This document shows, in pieces, positions 45,864 to 55,022 of a DNA stretch of 64,000 nucleotides. Made by a program: the position numbers and the translations under genes. The DNA is from Nitratireductor sp. (GTDB lineage: Bacteria > Pseudomonadota > Alphaproteobacteria > Rhizobiales > Rhizobiaceae). The notes beneath the pieces are model-generated. The model worked only from the letters and a program-made list of their open reading frames with translations, was not told the DNA's origin and made no database searches. The stretch is taken from positions 124,001-188,000 of the forward strand of contig JACKJU010000009.1 in NCBI GenBank assembly GCA_020637805.1, written 5' to 3'. The number at the start of each line of letters is the position of its first letter. Position 1 is the first letter of the stretch.

Positions 45864-45940
45864 ATCGTTTCACCTTCAGGCGGAATGATCCTGGACGAGA
45901 GACCGGCTGGCGGTGCCGTCGAGCCAGCTCGTGAATACTG

Positions 45941-45977
45941 AAAGCCGTGGCCATATCTGTTGGCCACAGCTTTTTTT
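45941..45977 (+). terminator. Rho-independent terminator of the pirin gene
   Basis: AAAGCCGTGGCCA (45941-45953) pairs with TGGCCACAGCTTT (45961-45973) with one mismatch, followed by seven T. Confidence 0.88.
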
Positions 45978-46025
45978 CAATGATCTGACGGTTCCCAAAA
46001 AGGGCCTCCCGGTTGTTCCGATGAT

Positions 46026-46427
46026 CTAGACCCGTTTGGGATGCCTTCGCGCAAAGAAGACCGGTGCAAGTGCCATCGCTGCAAGCCCAATCGGGAACAG
46101 CTCGCCTTTCAGAACATTGAAGCTTGCAAGGTATTCGTCCGTGCTCTGACCCATGATGGCGAGTGCGAAAGTGCTTTCGATTGCAAGCAATACGGAGACG
46201 CCAACAATTCCCATCACAACTGCTGATGAGGTCGTGTGTATGCCTGTGCGCCTGACCACGACAGACGCAATCAGAAGGATTGCCGCCAGCAACATGGGAA
46301 ACTCGATCAGGTGGCCGGCACGGTCGCCGAACATCGGAATGAACAGGATCTCGCGCATCGCGCCGAAGAAAAATCCGGCGGCAAAGCCAAGCAGTCCGTA
46401 GATGATTCCAGCTTTCAGTGCGTGCAT
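46026..46427 (-). CDS. Small integral membrane protein, unknown function
   Basis: 133 residues with four predicted membrane helices (about 7-28, 42-60, 67-88, 108-126) and a short basic C-terminus. No recognised motif. Alone on the minus strand between the pirin gene and the DUF1737 gene; the 100 bp after it upstream hold no other gene. Confidence 0.65.
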   Translation of the reverse strand: MHALKAGIIYGLLGFAAGFFFGAMREILFIPMFGDRAGHLIEFPMLLAAILLIASVVVRRTGIHTTSSAVVMGIVGVSVLLAIESTFALAIMGQSTDEYLASFNVLKGELFPIGLAAMALAPVFFARRHPKRV

Positions 46428-46527
46428 CAGGGCAATTCAGGTTTTGATGGAATCAGAAAAACCTGAAAGTTCAAGCAAGTCCAGCCGCTTGCCGGTACTA
46501 TCCGCGTACAGTTGGAGCTGACGCGGT

Positions 46528-46737
46528 CTAGTATTCGCTGAGCTTGACGCCCGGATGGTATGGCTTGTCCGTTTTCTTGATCACGGCCTGCCCGCAACGC
46601 ATTTCGCCCGTCTTGGGGTCGGCGGCATAGCTGGGGGAGCCGTAGAGCTCCCAGCCCTGCGAAAGCGCCTGCGAAACCTTGTGACAGAATTCGGAAGTGT
46701 CCGGGCCGGTGAGGAAGCGATAAACCTGGTTTGCCAT
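46528..46737 (-). CDS. DUF1737-family small protein
   Basis: 69 residues from MANQVYRFLTGPDTSEFCHKVSQALSQGWELYGSP. The FLTGPDTSEFCHKVSQALSQGW(E/Q)LYGSPSYA pattern is that of DUF1737, small soluble proteins of unknown role. GAGAGA precedes the ATG; an upstream in-frame ATG would add five residues. Probably follows the CitE-like gene on the same strand, 25 bp later. Confidence 0.85.
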   Translation of the reverse strand: MANQVYRFLTGPDTSEFCHKVSQALSQGWELYGSPSYAADPKTGEMRCGQAVIKKTDKPYHPGVKLSEY

Positions 46738-46762
46738 TTGACGATCTCTCATTGAGTTTCCA

Positions 46763-47656
46763 TCAGGGAGTTTCCATCAGGCGAAGGAGGCGTTCGGCCA
46801 CCGCCAGGTGAAGCCGTTCAACCATCTCTCCATTGATCTGGATCGCGCCCTTTCCGTCTGCCGAGGGCAGCGAAAACGCATCCACGATGGCTTGGGCGCG
46901 AGCTATTTCCTTTTCCGACGGGCCGAAGGCATTGTTCGCGGTATCGATCTGGGAAGGGTGGATCAACGTCTTGCCATCAAAGCCCATGCTTGCGCCCTGC
47001 GCACATTCGGCTGCTAGACCGTCGATGTCGCGGAAATTGTTGTAGACGCCGTCCAGAACCGACTGGCCGTGGGCCCTTGCCGCCGCGATGATCATCATCA
47101 GCCAAGGCAGCATGGCGTCGCGCCCCTGTTCCATGCTGGTGCCGGTCGCCTTGGCCAGGTCATTCGGTCCGACGACAAGGCAGGAAAGCCTTTTGGAAGC
47201 TGCGCAGATCTCGCGCAGGTTCAACAGCGCCATCGGGGTTTCGATCATTGCCCATATGGCTGGTGTCCAAAGTCCGGGCGCCGGGATTGGCCCGTCTGAG
47301 CCGGCAAGGTTTGCGACCTCGGCGATCGTACCTGCCTGTTCGACCTTCGGAAGCAGAATGGCGTCGGGCTGGCAGGCAAGGGCCACGGCGAGGTCTTCGG
47401 AAAAGGTTGGGCTTCCATAGGCGCTGACACGGATTACACGCTCGCGCCCGCCGAACTCCTCGCCCTTGACGAGGGTCAGCAGGTTTTCGTGAGCCGTGCC
47501 GCGCGCGTCATCGGCCACGGCATCCTCCAGGTCGAAAATCAGCGTGTCGCAGGAAAGTGTCCGTGCCTTTTCCAGTGCTCTCGCGTTCGATGCGGGCATG
47601 AACAGTGCAGAGCGGCGGAAGCGGAATTTTTCCGCATGTTCGGGAATGAAAACCAT
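46763..47656 (-). CDS. HpcH/HpaI aldolase / citrate lyase beta-like (CitE-like CoA-ester lyase)
   Basis: 297 residues from MVFIPEHAEKFRFRRSALFMPASNARALEKA; an ATG at 47707 could add 17. TIM-barrel CitE hallmarks: RRSALFMPASN, DTLIFDLEDAVADDAR (metal/acid residues), IWAMIETPMALLNL, CLVVGPNDLAKATG and SMGFDGKTLIHPSQI. Family members cleave malyl-, citramalyl- or related CoA esters; the exact substrate is not clear. Divergent from leuD. Confidence 0.9.
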   Translation of the reverse strand: MVFIPEHAEKFRFRRSALFMPASNARALEKARTLSCDTLIFDLEDAVADDARGTAHENLLTLVKGEEFGGRERVIRVSAYGSPTFSEDLAVALACQPDAILLPKVEQAGTIAEVANLAGSDGPIPAPGLWTPAIWAMIETPMALLNLREICAASKRLSCLVVGPNDLAKATGTSMEQGRDAMLPWLMMIIAAARAHGQSVLDGVYNNFRDIDGLAAECAQGASMGFDGKTLIHPSQIDTANNAFGPSEKEIARAQAIVDAFSLPSADGKGAIQINGEMVERLHLAVAERLLRLMETP

Positions 47657-47767
47657 GGCGTGTTTTTGCCCCCACTTGGCGTGACTGGCAAGGATGTTAT
47701 TGCCCATGCCGGTGATTTGCTCTAAACCGCCCGCAACAAGTTTTCGCGAACGAGAAACGGTTAAACG

Positions 47768-48373
47768 ATGGAAAAATTCAACAAGCTCAGCTCCGTTGCC
47801 GCGCCGCTGCCGATCATCAACATCGACACGGACATGATCATCCCGAAGGACTACCTGAAGACGATCAAGCGCTCGGGCCTCGGCAAGGGTCTTTTTGCCG
47901 AAATGCGCTATCATGAGGACGGATCGGACAATGCCGATTTCGTGCTCAACAAGCCTGCCTACAAGAACGCCAAGATCATCGTCGCCGGTGACAATTTCGG
48001 CTGTGGTTCTTCCCGTGAACATGCGCCGTGGGCGCTTGCGGACTACGGCGTGAAGTGCGTGATCTCCACATCGTTCGCCGACATCTTCTACAACAACTGT
48101 TTCAAGAACGGCATTCTGCCGGCCATCGTTTCGCCGGAAGACCTGGAGAAACTGATGGACGATGCCGAGCGCGGAGCGAACTCGGTGCTGACCGTCGATC
48201 TTGAGAGCCAGACGATCACCGGGCCGGATGGCGGCAGCGTTACCTTCGAGATCGATGCAATGCGCAAACATCGTCTGCTGGAAGGCATCGACGACATCGG
48301 CGAGACCCTTCAGAAGGCGCCGAAGATCGACACCTTCGAAGACAAGATGTCGTCCGAACGCCCCTGGGTGTGA
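47768..48373 (+). CDS. leuD: 3-isopropylmalate dehydratase small subunit
   Basis: 201 residues, standard length. INIDTDMIIPKDYLKTIKRSG, the catalytic DNFGCGSSREHAPWAL loop, and ISTSFADIFYNNCFKNG. With LeuC it isomerises 2- to 3-isopropylmalate. leuC is not in the window, which is usual in rhizobia where leuC and leuD are apart. A hairpin follows. Confidence 0.97.
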   Translation: MEKFNKLSSVAAPLPIINIDTDMIIPKDYLKTIKRSGLGKGLFAEMRYHEDGSDNADFVLNKPAYKNAKIIVAGDNFGCGSSREHAPWALADYGVKCVISTSFADIFYNNCFKNGILPAIVSPEDLEKLMDDAERGANSVLTVDLESQTITGPDGGSVTFEIDAMRKHRLLEGIDDIGETLQKAPKIDTFEDKMSSERPWV

Positions 48374-48396
48374 CGATCCCACAATAATCAACGCTC

Positions 48397-48434
48397 CGGG
48401 CAGGCCATCGAAATCGAGTGGACCTGCCCGTTTC
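48397..48434 (+). terminator. Probable terminator of leuD
   Basis: CGGGCAGG (48397-48404) pairs with CCTGCCCG (48423-48430) followed by TTTC; the loop is long (18 nt) and the T-run short. It lies between leuD and leuS. Confidence 0.5.
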
Positions 48435-48459
48435 AATTCGGAAGTCCGTTTACAAGATC

Positions 48460-51078
48460 ATGGCCAGCGAACGATACAATCCACGGGTTGCCGAACCCAA
48501 ATGGCAGAAGGCATGGGACGAGGCAAAGCTGTTCGAGACGCAAAACGATGACCCGCGTCCGAAATACTACGTGCTTGAGATGTTTCCCTATCCGTCCGGG
48601 CGCATCCACATGGGCCATGTCCGCAACTACACGATGGGCGATGTGATTGCGCGCTACAAGCGCGCCGCGGGTTTCAACGTCCTTCATCCCATGGGCTGGG
48701 ACGCTTTCGGCATGCCGGCGGAAAACGCCGCCATGCAGAACAACACCCACCCCGGCAAATGGACCTACCAGAACATCGACACCATGCGTTCTCAGCTGAA
48801 GTCGATGGGGCTTTCGCTTGACTGGAGCCGCGAGTTCGCGACCTGCGATGTTGAATATTACCACCGCCAGCAGGAACTGTTTGTCGACTTCCTGGAGAAG
48901 GGCCTGGTGGGCCGCAAGGTCTCCAAGGTCAACTGGGACCCGGTCGACCAGACGGTCCTGGCAAACGAGCAGGTGATCGACGGGCGCGGCTGGCGCTCCG
49001 GTGCGCTGGTCGAGCAGCGCGAACTGGCACAGTGGGTCTTCAAGATCACCGACTATGCGCAGGACCTGCTGGATTCCATCGACAAGCTGGATGACTGGCC
49101 GGACAAGGTTCGCCTGATGCAGCGCAACTGGATCGGGCGCTCGGAAGGCCTTCTGCTGCGCTGGGAAATAGCCGAGCCTGAAAAGGTGGATGGCGAAAAA
49201 CTTCTCGAAGTCTACACCACGCGGCCAGACACGATCTTCGGCGCGTCCTTCATGGCGATTGCTGCGGACCATCCGCTGGCGAAGAAATTGTCTGCCGAAA
49301 ATGCCGAGCTGGCCGCGTTCTGCGACGAATGCCGCCGCATGGGTACGTCGCTGGCTGCGCTTGAGACGGCCGAGAAGAAAGGCTTCGACACCGGACTTAC
49401 TGTCAGGCATCCCTTCGATGAATCCTGGACACTGCCGGTCTACGTCGCAAACTTCGTGCTGATGGACTACGGAACCGGGGCCATATTTGGCTGCCCGTCC
49501 GGCGACCAGCGCGACCTCGATTTCGCCCGCAAGTACGATCTTCCCGTGGTGCCGGTCGTCATGCCAAAAGATGCAGACGCCGCGACCTTCGAGATCGGCG
49601 ACGAAGCCTATGTCGATGACGGCGTGATGATCAATTCGCGCTTCCTGGACGGCAAAACTCCGAAAGAAGCATTCGATGAAGTGGCAAGCCGTCTGGAAGA
49701 GATCCAGGTCGGCAATGTGGCACAGGGCGAGCGCAAGGTTCAGTTCCGGCTGCGGGACTGGGGTATTTCGCGCCAGCGCTACTGGGGATGTCCGATACCC
49801 GTAATCCATTGCGATGATTGCGGAATCGTGCCGGTGCCCAAAGCCGATCTGCCGGTCAAGCTTCCCGACGATGTCACGTTCGACAAGCCTGGCAACCCGC
49901 TCGACCGTCACGAGACATGGCGGCACGTGAAGTGCCCGAAATGCGGCGGCGATGCGCGGCGCGAAACCGACACGATGGACACATTCGTCGATTCGTCGTG
50001 GTATTTCGCCCGTTTCACCGCGCCGTGGGAAGAGCGCCCGACCGATCCGGAGGCCGCGAATTGCTGGCTGCCGGTCGACCAGTATATCGGTGGCATCGAG
50101 CATGCCATCCTTCACCTTCTGTATTCGCGGTTCTTCACCCGCGCGATGAAGGAGACCGGGCATCTCGATCTGAAGGAACCCTTCAAGGGCCTTTTCACGC
50201 AGGGCATGGTCGTCCATGAGACCTACAAGGGACCGCAGGGTTGGGTGACGCCTGCCGAAATCCGCATCGAGGACAAGGACGGCAAGCGAAGAGCCTTCCT
50301 GACCGAGGACGGTTCGGAGATCGAGATTGGCGGCATCGAGAAGATGTCGAAGTCGAAGAAGAACGTGGTCGATCCCGATGACATCATTGCTTCCTACGGA
50401 GCCGATACGGCGCGTTTCTTCATGCTTTCCGACTCCCCGCCGGAACGCGATGTCGAATGGACCGAGGCCGGTGTGGACGGCGCGCACAGGTTCGTGCAGC
50501 GCTTGTGGCGGCTGATCTCGCAGGCAGCGGAAAACCTCTCAAGGGTCGAAGCTTCGGCAGGCAGTGAAGGCAAGGCTCTGGAAATTTCCCGCATGTCCCA
50601 CAAGACGCTCAAGGCGGTTGGCGGGGATCTTGAGAAGCTGGGCTTCAACAAGGCGGTTGCAAGGCTCTACGAGCTCGTGAACGCGATTGCGGCGCCGCTT
50701 GGCGAGGTCGCGGAAGGCAAGGCAGACGATCAGACAACCGCGGCCCTGCGGCAGGCGGTTGAATTCCTTGTCTGCATGTTTGCGCCCATGATGCCGCATC
50801 TTGCGGAGGAATGCTGGCAGGTGCTGGGTAACACGGGCATGGCGGCGACTACCGATTGGCCGAAGTTCGATGCCGATCTCGTGCGTGAAGACGAAATCAC
50901 GCTGCCTGTTCAGGTGAACGGCAAGAAGCGCGCCGATGTGACGGTTGCCGCCGGAGCATCGCAGGAGGAGATTGTTGCTGCGACGCTGGCAATCGATATG
51001 GTACAGAAGTATCTTGAGGGCAGGGAACCGCGAAAGGTTATCGTGGTGCCCAACCGCATCGTCAACATCGTTGTCTGA
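48460..51078 (+). CDS. leuS: Leucyl-tRNA synthetase
   Basis: 872 residues from MASERYNPRVAEPKWQ. HIGH-type motif PSGRIHMGHVRNYT, class I catalytic core, the CP1 editing domain (TTRPDTIFGASFMAIAADHPL; GTGAIFGCPSGDQRD), a zinc-type CPKCGG segment and the KMSKS loop (IEKMSKSKKNVVDPDD). It charges tRNALeu in the cytoplasm. First of leuS-lptE-holA, with 36-bp gaps, a conserved alphaproteobacterial run. Confidence 0.98.
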   Translation: MASERYNPRVAEPKWQKAWDEAKLFETQNDDPRPKYYVLEMFPYPSGRIHMGHVRNYTMGDVIARYKRAAGFNVLHPMGWDAFGMPAENAAMQNNTHPGKWTYQNIDTMRSQLKSMGLSLDWSREFATCDVEYYHRQQELFVDFLEKGLVGRKVSKVNWDPVDQTVLANEQVIDGRGWRSGALVEQRELAQWVFKITDYAQDLLDSIDKLDDWPDKVRLMQRNWIGRSEGLLLRWEIAEPEKVDGEKLLEVYTTRPDTIFGASFMAIAADHPLAKKLSAENAELAAFCDECRRMGTSLAALETAEKKGFDTGLTVRHPFDESWTLPVYVANFVLMDYGTGAIFGCPSGDQRDLDFARKYDLPVVPVVMPKDADAATFEIGDEAYVDDGVMINSRFLDGKTPKEAFDEVASRLEEIQVGNVAQGERKVQFRLRDWGISRQRYWGCPIPVIHCDDCGIVPVPKADLPVKLPDDVTFDKPGNPLDRHETWRHVKCPKCGGDARRETDTMDTFVDSSWYFARFTAPWEERPTDPEAANCWLPVDQYIGGIEHAILHLLYSRFFTRAMKETGHLDLKEPFKGLFTQGMVVHETYKGPQGWVTPAEIRIEDKDGKRRAFLTEDGSEIEIGGIEKMSKSKKNVVDPDDIIASYGADTARFFMLSDSPPERDVEWTEAGVDGAHRFVQRLWRLISQAAENLSRVEASAGSEGKALEISRMSHKTLKAVGGDLEKLGFNKAVARLYELVNAIAAPLGEVAEGKADDQTTAALRQAVEFLVCMFAPMMPHLAEECWQVLGNTGMAATTDWPKFDADLVREDEITLPVQVNGKKRADVTVAAGASQEEIVAATLAIDMVQKYLEGREPRKVIVVPNRIVNIVV

Positions 51079-51114
51079 CGGTGAAAACATGAAGACGGCA
51101 GGCAGGGATACGGC

Positions 51115-51651
51115 ATGACATTCTCCATGGGAAAAGCGGCCCCCAAGGGAAAACCGGCAGTTCTGGCGATGCTTTTGCTCGCACTGGCCGTTCTGCCCGC
51201 GTGCCAGTTCCGTCCGATGTACGGCTCCACTGGCGGCCAGGCCCTTTCAGGCGTTTCGGTAGCCGATGTCGATACGCGCGAGGGGCAGCAGGTGCGGAAC
51301 CACCTGATATTCCTGCTAAGCGGCGGCGCAACGCCTGCCAGCCCGAATCAGGAGGTGCGCCTCAGGGTGTCTTCGACCGTCCAGGGCCTTGCCGATGTGT
51401 CGCGCAATCCTGTCACGAACCAGATCGGCAACAGCGCAGGCGCTGTCACGATTACCGCGAGCTACGATATCTACGATTTCGCGACGAAGACGATCACGCA
51501 TTCGGGCAGGCGCAGCGCACAGGCATCCTTTGACAAGACAAGCCAGAGCTTTGCCAATCAGCGGGCGCAGCGTGACGCCGAGAATCGTGCGGCCCGCGAG
51601 GTTGCAGAACAGCTGCGCCTGGCCATTGCTTCCGATCTTGATGCTTCCTGA
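51115..51651 (+). CDS. lptE: LPS-assembly lipoprotein LptE
   Basis: 178 residues. An N-terminal signal with lipobox LPAC (Cys near 30) and the alpha-proteobacterial LptE body (FRPMYGSTGG, QQVRNHLIFLLSGG, LRVSSTVQGLADVSRNPVTNQ, ASYDIYDFATKTITHSGR). It plugs LptD at the outer membrane for LPS insertion. Sits between leuS and holA in one operon. Confidence 0.92.
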   Translation: MTFSMGKAAPKGKPAVLAMLLLALAVLPACQFRPMYGSTGGQALSGVSVADVDTREGQQVRNHLIFLLSGGATPASPNQEVRLRVSSTVQGLADVSRNPVTNQIGNSAGAVTITASYDIYDFATKTITHSGRRSAQASFDKTSQSFANQRAQRDAENRAAREVAEQLRLAIASDLDAS

Positions 51652-51687
51652 GGGCCTGTCCCATTGCTGCATGATGGCTGAAGACTG

Positions 51688-52731
51688 ATGGTCGCTAAAA
51701 AGGCACACGAAGTCGAAAATGTCATCCAGAAGCCGGATCCGCGCTTTCGCGTCATCCTCCTCTATGGCCCCGACGCCGGACTTGTTTCCGAACGTGCGGA
51801 CTTGCTGGCGGCGAAGACGGGCGTGGATTTCTCCGATCCGTTCGCAATGTTGAGGCTGAATGCCGATGATGCGGCCGAAGACAAGTTGCGCCTGATCGAC
51901 GAAGCCAACACGATCGGCATGTTCGGGGGTGATAGGCTCATCCGCGTTTCCGGGACGACCCGCCGCAATCTCGTGGATGCCTTCCTGCCACTGCTCGAAA
52001 ATCCGCCTTCGGACTGCTGGGTCATTCTCGAGGCGGGAGACCTGAATCGCGGCGCGGCGCTCAGGACTGCCTTCGAAAAGGCACCGTCGGCGCTTGCCCT
52101 TCCCTGCTACCAGGATGACGGCCGGGCGCTCGACAAGCTGATCGAGGAGGAAATCTCGGCGCACGGATTGGCAATCGACGGGGAGACGCGGGCACTTCTC
52201 AAATCGTTTATCGGCGGTGATCGCGGCGCTTCGCGAAACGAGTTGCGAAAGCTCGCCCTCTATTGCGACGGAACCGGCAAGGTGACCGTGGATGATATTC
52301 GCCAGGTTGTGGGGGATGCTTCAGCATTCGATTCAAACGATGTCATCGATGCGGTTTCCATCGGAGATATGGAACGCTTCGAGGAGAACTTCGAGCGGGT
52401 TCTCGAATCTGGAACCTCCCCGGACATGCTGCTGATCTTCGCCTTGCGGCACTTTCAGGCACTGCACGAATTGCGTGCCAATGTGGAGAAGAGCCGCACC
52501 CCTGCTTCCGCCCTGGTGGACAGGATGCGGCCGCCTGTCCATTTCTCGCGCAAGGGCGACGTTGCAGGGGCGGTGTCGCGCTGGACCCTTCCTGCGCTGA
52601 CCAGAGCGATAGGCCGGCTTGACCAGTCGGCTTTCGATGCCAGGGCCAATCCGGAACTTGGACAATCAATTGCGGGGACCGCCTTGCTGGCACTCGCGAT
52701 AGAGGCGCGCAGGTTCGCGCGATCTGGCTGA
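51688..52731 (+). CDS. holA: DNA polymerase III subunit delta
   Basis: 347 residues. FRVILLYGPDAGLVSERADLLAAK at the N-terminus, the AAA+-like middle (ANTIGMFGGDRLIRVSGT; DCWVILEAGDL) and a helical C-terminal collar domain. It opens the beta clamp as part of the clamp loader. 36 bp after lptE. In many rhizobia parB/parA follow; here two minus-strand genes do. Confidence 0.95.
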   Translation: MVAKKAHEVENVIQKPDPRFRVILLYGPDAGLVSERADLLAAKTGVDFSDPFAMLRLNADDAAEDKLRLIDEANTIGMFGGDRLIRVSGTTRRNLVDAFLPLLENPPSDCWVILEAGDLNRGAALRTAFEKAPSALALPCYQDDGRALDKLIEEEISAHGLAIDGETRALLKSFIGGDRGASRNELRKLALYCDGTGKVTVDDIRQVVGDASAFDSNDVIDAVSIGDMERFEENFERVLESGTSPDMLLIFALRHFQALHELRANVEKSRTPASALVDRMRPPVHFSRKGDVAGAVSRWTLPALTRAIGRLDQSAFDARANPELGQSIAGTALLALAIEARRFARSG

Positions 52732-52760
52732 GCGGCAATCGTTTGTGGGTAAGCAAAGGC

Positions 52761-52802
52761 GCCGGACGGATTCCTCAAACGCCCCAAGGAATCGCGCCCG
52801 GC
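52761..52802. terminator. Hairpin between convergent holA and NTF2-like gene
   Basis: GATTCCT (52769-52775) pairs with AGGAATC (52787-52793), extended by GCCGG/CCGGC outer arms (52761-52765, 52798-52802) across a 3-nt internal loop. No T-run; terminator role is likely but unproven. Confidence 0.45.
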
Positions 52803-52858
52803 TGCCCCCACGTCTTTCGTAGCAGTTTTCAGGGACTGCATCGAAAGGCGCGCCCCAT

Positions 52859-53305
52859 TCACTCGTTTCCGCAACTCTCCGAAATCTGCTCCTGAACCGA
52901 GGAGACAATCTGCTCGCCCGAGAGGGTGAAGACTTCCCGTTCAAGCAATTCGTTGGAGGGGAATTTGTAGCATACTTTCATGGTGACGGTCTGGCCGTCG
53001 AGTTTCTCCAGGGTTGCGGTGATGTCCGCATCCTTGTTGGCGTTTGCCCACTCATCCAGTGAACCGAGAAATTCCTCGCGGGTCTGCGTTATGGAAAGGT
53101 CGCGAAGTTCGATTGTGGCGCCCGGTGCCAGGAGTTTCGCGAAAGCATCGGCATCAGCTGCCTTGAGCGCCGCATACCATGTTTCGACCGGTGCAGGCGT
53201 AGCATCGTCGGAACGGGAAACGCGGTAGGTTGCGATCGCCAAAAGCGCCGCAATCAATAACAGGCTGGTCAGCCTCCAAAGCATCGACTTGCTGGTTGCA
53301 CCCAT
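52859..53305 (-). CDS. NTF2/SnoaL-like membrane-anchored protein, unknown function
   Basis: 148 residues from MGATSKSMLWRLTSLLLI; CGGAG stands 7 bases before this ATG. One N-terminal membrane helix or signal anchor (about 8-25), then an NTF2-like domain: VETWYAALKAADADAFAKLLAPGATIELRDLSITQTREEFLGSLDEWANA and a beta-rich end with two Cys (VCYKFPS; ISESCGNE). Possibly periplasmic. No specific role known. Confidence 0.7.
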   Translation of the reverse strand: MGATSKSMLWRLTSLLLIAALLAIATYRVSRSDDATPAPVETWYAALKAADADAFAKLLAPGATIELRDLSITQTREEFLGSLDEWANANKDADITATLEKLDGQTVTMKVCYKFPSNELLEREVFTLSGEQIVSSVQEQISESCGNE

Positions 53306-53471
53306 TTGCATACTCCGAGCATATCCCGTCACGTGGGCGGGTTCTATTCGCATCTTTCCCTTACGTCAAGGTCAATTGCTATCGAAAGCAAGACCGGCGT
53401 CGGCTTTCTTACATGCCGGGGCCGTAGTGCCGGTCACGGCAATGGTTGTCGAGGAACCTTGTCCAGAAATC

Positions 53472-54149
53472 TCAGCGGTCGACATTCGGGCGGTAGAAAT
53501 CGCCTGTATCGCCATCCATGACCCACAACTCGCCGGAAGATATGTCAAACCATGCACCATGCAGGGAAAGCTTGCCGCGCTCGGCCAGGATTTTCACGCA
53601 GGGAAAGGTGAGCAGGTTGGAGAGCGAGTTGCGCACGGAAACACGTTCCAGGGCTGTCTGGCGTTCGCTGGAAGTGAGAACGGTGCTGGAATTGATTTCC
53701 TTGGCAACAGGCGCAAGCATGCTCATCCACTTGCCGATGAAATCGCCCGGCGAAAGCGGCTTGTCAGCAGGATCCAGGGCTGCCTGAATGCCGCCGCAAC
53801 GTCCATGCCCCATGACGACGATATGCTTGACCCGCAAAGCCTGCACGGCAAATTCGAGAGCTGCCGATGTGGAATGAAACTCCCCATCCGGCCTGTAGGG
53901 CGGCACGAGGTTGGCTACGTTGCGGATGACGAAGAGTTCACCTGGCCCGCAATCGAATATCGTTTCCGGAGCCGCGCGCGAATCGCAGCAGGCTATGACC
54001 AGCACTTCCGGTTTCTGGCCTTCCTTGGCCAGTGCGCGGTAGCGTGTCTCCTCCGTCTCGTATCTGCCGGACATGAAATTGGCATATCCGTCCAGAAGCC
54101 GCCGCGGAAAGGGTGATGGTTTTGTGGTGGTGTTTTCCTGATCGCTCAT
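53472..54149 (-). CDS. Beta-class carbonic anhydrase
   Basis: 225 residues from MSDQENTTTKPSPF. Zinc ligands Cys and Asp in IACCDSRAAPE, His and Cys in MGHGRCGGIQAA; also FVIRNVANLVPPY. It interconverts CO2 and bicarbonate, supplying carboxylation reactions. Monocistronic on the minus strand. Confidence 0.95.
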   Translation of the reverse strand: MSDQENTTTKPSPFPRRLLDGYANFMSGRYETEETRYRALAKEGQKPEVLVIACCDSRAAPETIFDCGPGELFVIRNVANLVPPYRPDGEFHSTSAALEFAVQALRVKHIVVMGHGRCGGIQAALDPADKPLSPGDFIGKWMSMLAPVAKEINSSTVLTSSERQTALERVSVRNSLSNLLTFPCVKILAERGKLSLHGAWFDISSGELWVMDGDTGDFYRPNVDR

Positions 54150-54268
54150 GGCCAAATTCCATAATGCAAATTATGCCTGAACGACAAGAGATTTGATGGG
54201 AATCCGTGCAAAACCGGTTTTGCAAATGCACAGCTGCGTTCAAGGCGATCACCCGGATGAGGGCAGGT

Positions 54269-55021
54269 TCATGCCCAGATGGCGACAGGCAGCCCATGCG
54301 CATCATGCGCGAAGTCCTCGGGATACGGGTTCGCGATGCCGCGTGAAATTCTGGCTGCAATTGCAAGGCAGGCGCAGGCATCGAGAAAATCGTCGGCAGC
54401 GGATCCCCTGGGCGGCCGGGTTTCCAGAAATTCCCGATCGAAACCATGTCTGGCGAGCAGGGCCCTGCGTTCTGCCATCCCGGCCGGGTTTACACGGCTC
54501 TTGATCTTCTTCGGCAGTTGCATTGCCTCTCCGTTGTTCAGCGACCAGAAGGCAAGCTCGGGGTGGGTTTCATGGACATTTCCGGCACCGCCCTGATTCC
54601 GCAACGCAGTATCGATCTCGCGAATCTTTGGAAAGATGTTGAACGCCTGCTTCGAAACCTTTTTCGGCGGATCGGATGTTTCAAGCGCTATTGCGCAGGC
54701 TTGCCGGTAGTCACCGGCATAGACGGCGCGCCTCGATGGTATCGAGAAGACAGAGGATTGCCTCGCACCAAGATGCGGTCTGGCTGCCTGTTCAGGACCT
54801 CGGCCCGGACCCTCGATGCGTTCCGGCAGACCGATCGGCATGTCGACGGAGATGATCGCGTCGGGGCCAGCCATGTCCAGCAATGCACCGAAGTCAGGGA
54901 TGATTTCGACATTCAATCCGGCCAGGCGATTACCAACGGCCATGGCCGAAACCACGATCCATCCGGCAGGACAACCATCCACGCCATAAAGGTGCGGCTT
55001 GTCGCGGCTGCGGTCTTTCAC
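54269..55021 (-). CDS. DUF429-family protein
   Basis: 250 residues from a GTG start (GTGAAAGACCGC) one base after the pyridoxal kinase stop; a GTG at 55066 is also possible. Pattern YGVDGCPAGWIVVSA, ISVDMPIGLPE, RPHLGARQSSVFSIPSRRAVYAGDY, HETHPELAFWSLN and AADDFLDACACLAIA fits DUF429, a RNase H-like fold group of unknown function. Last gene of a three-gene minus-strand run. Confidence 0.82.
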   Translation of the reverse strand: MKDRSRDKPHLYGVDGCPAGWIVVSAMAVGNRLAGLNVEIIPDFGALLDMAGPDAIISVDMPIGLPERIEGPGRGPEQAARPHLGARQSSVFSIPSRRAVYAGDYRQACAIALETSDPPKKVSKQAFNIFPKIREIDTALRNQGGAGNVHETHPELAFWSLNNGEAMQLPKKIKSRVNPAGMAERRALLARHGFDREFLETRPPRGSAADDFLDACACLAIAARISRGIANPYPEDFAHDAHGLPVAIWA

Positions 55022-55022
55022 G

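Noticed and set aside
47693..47767. Short ORF beginning MLLPMP upstream of leuD as a Leu-rich leader peptide
   Set aside because: It reads on out of frame through the leuD start without a stop and has only two Leu codons near its start, so it does not look like an attenuator.
48433..50487. 684-codon minus-strand ORF across leuS
   Set aside because: Antisense to a clear leucyl-tRNA synthetase; composition is that of a shadow frame in GC-rich DNA.
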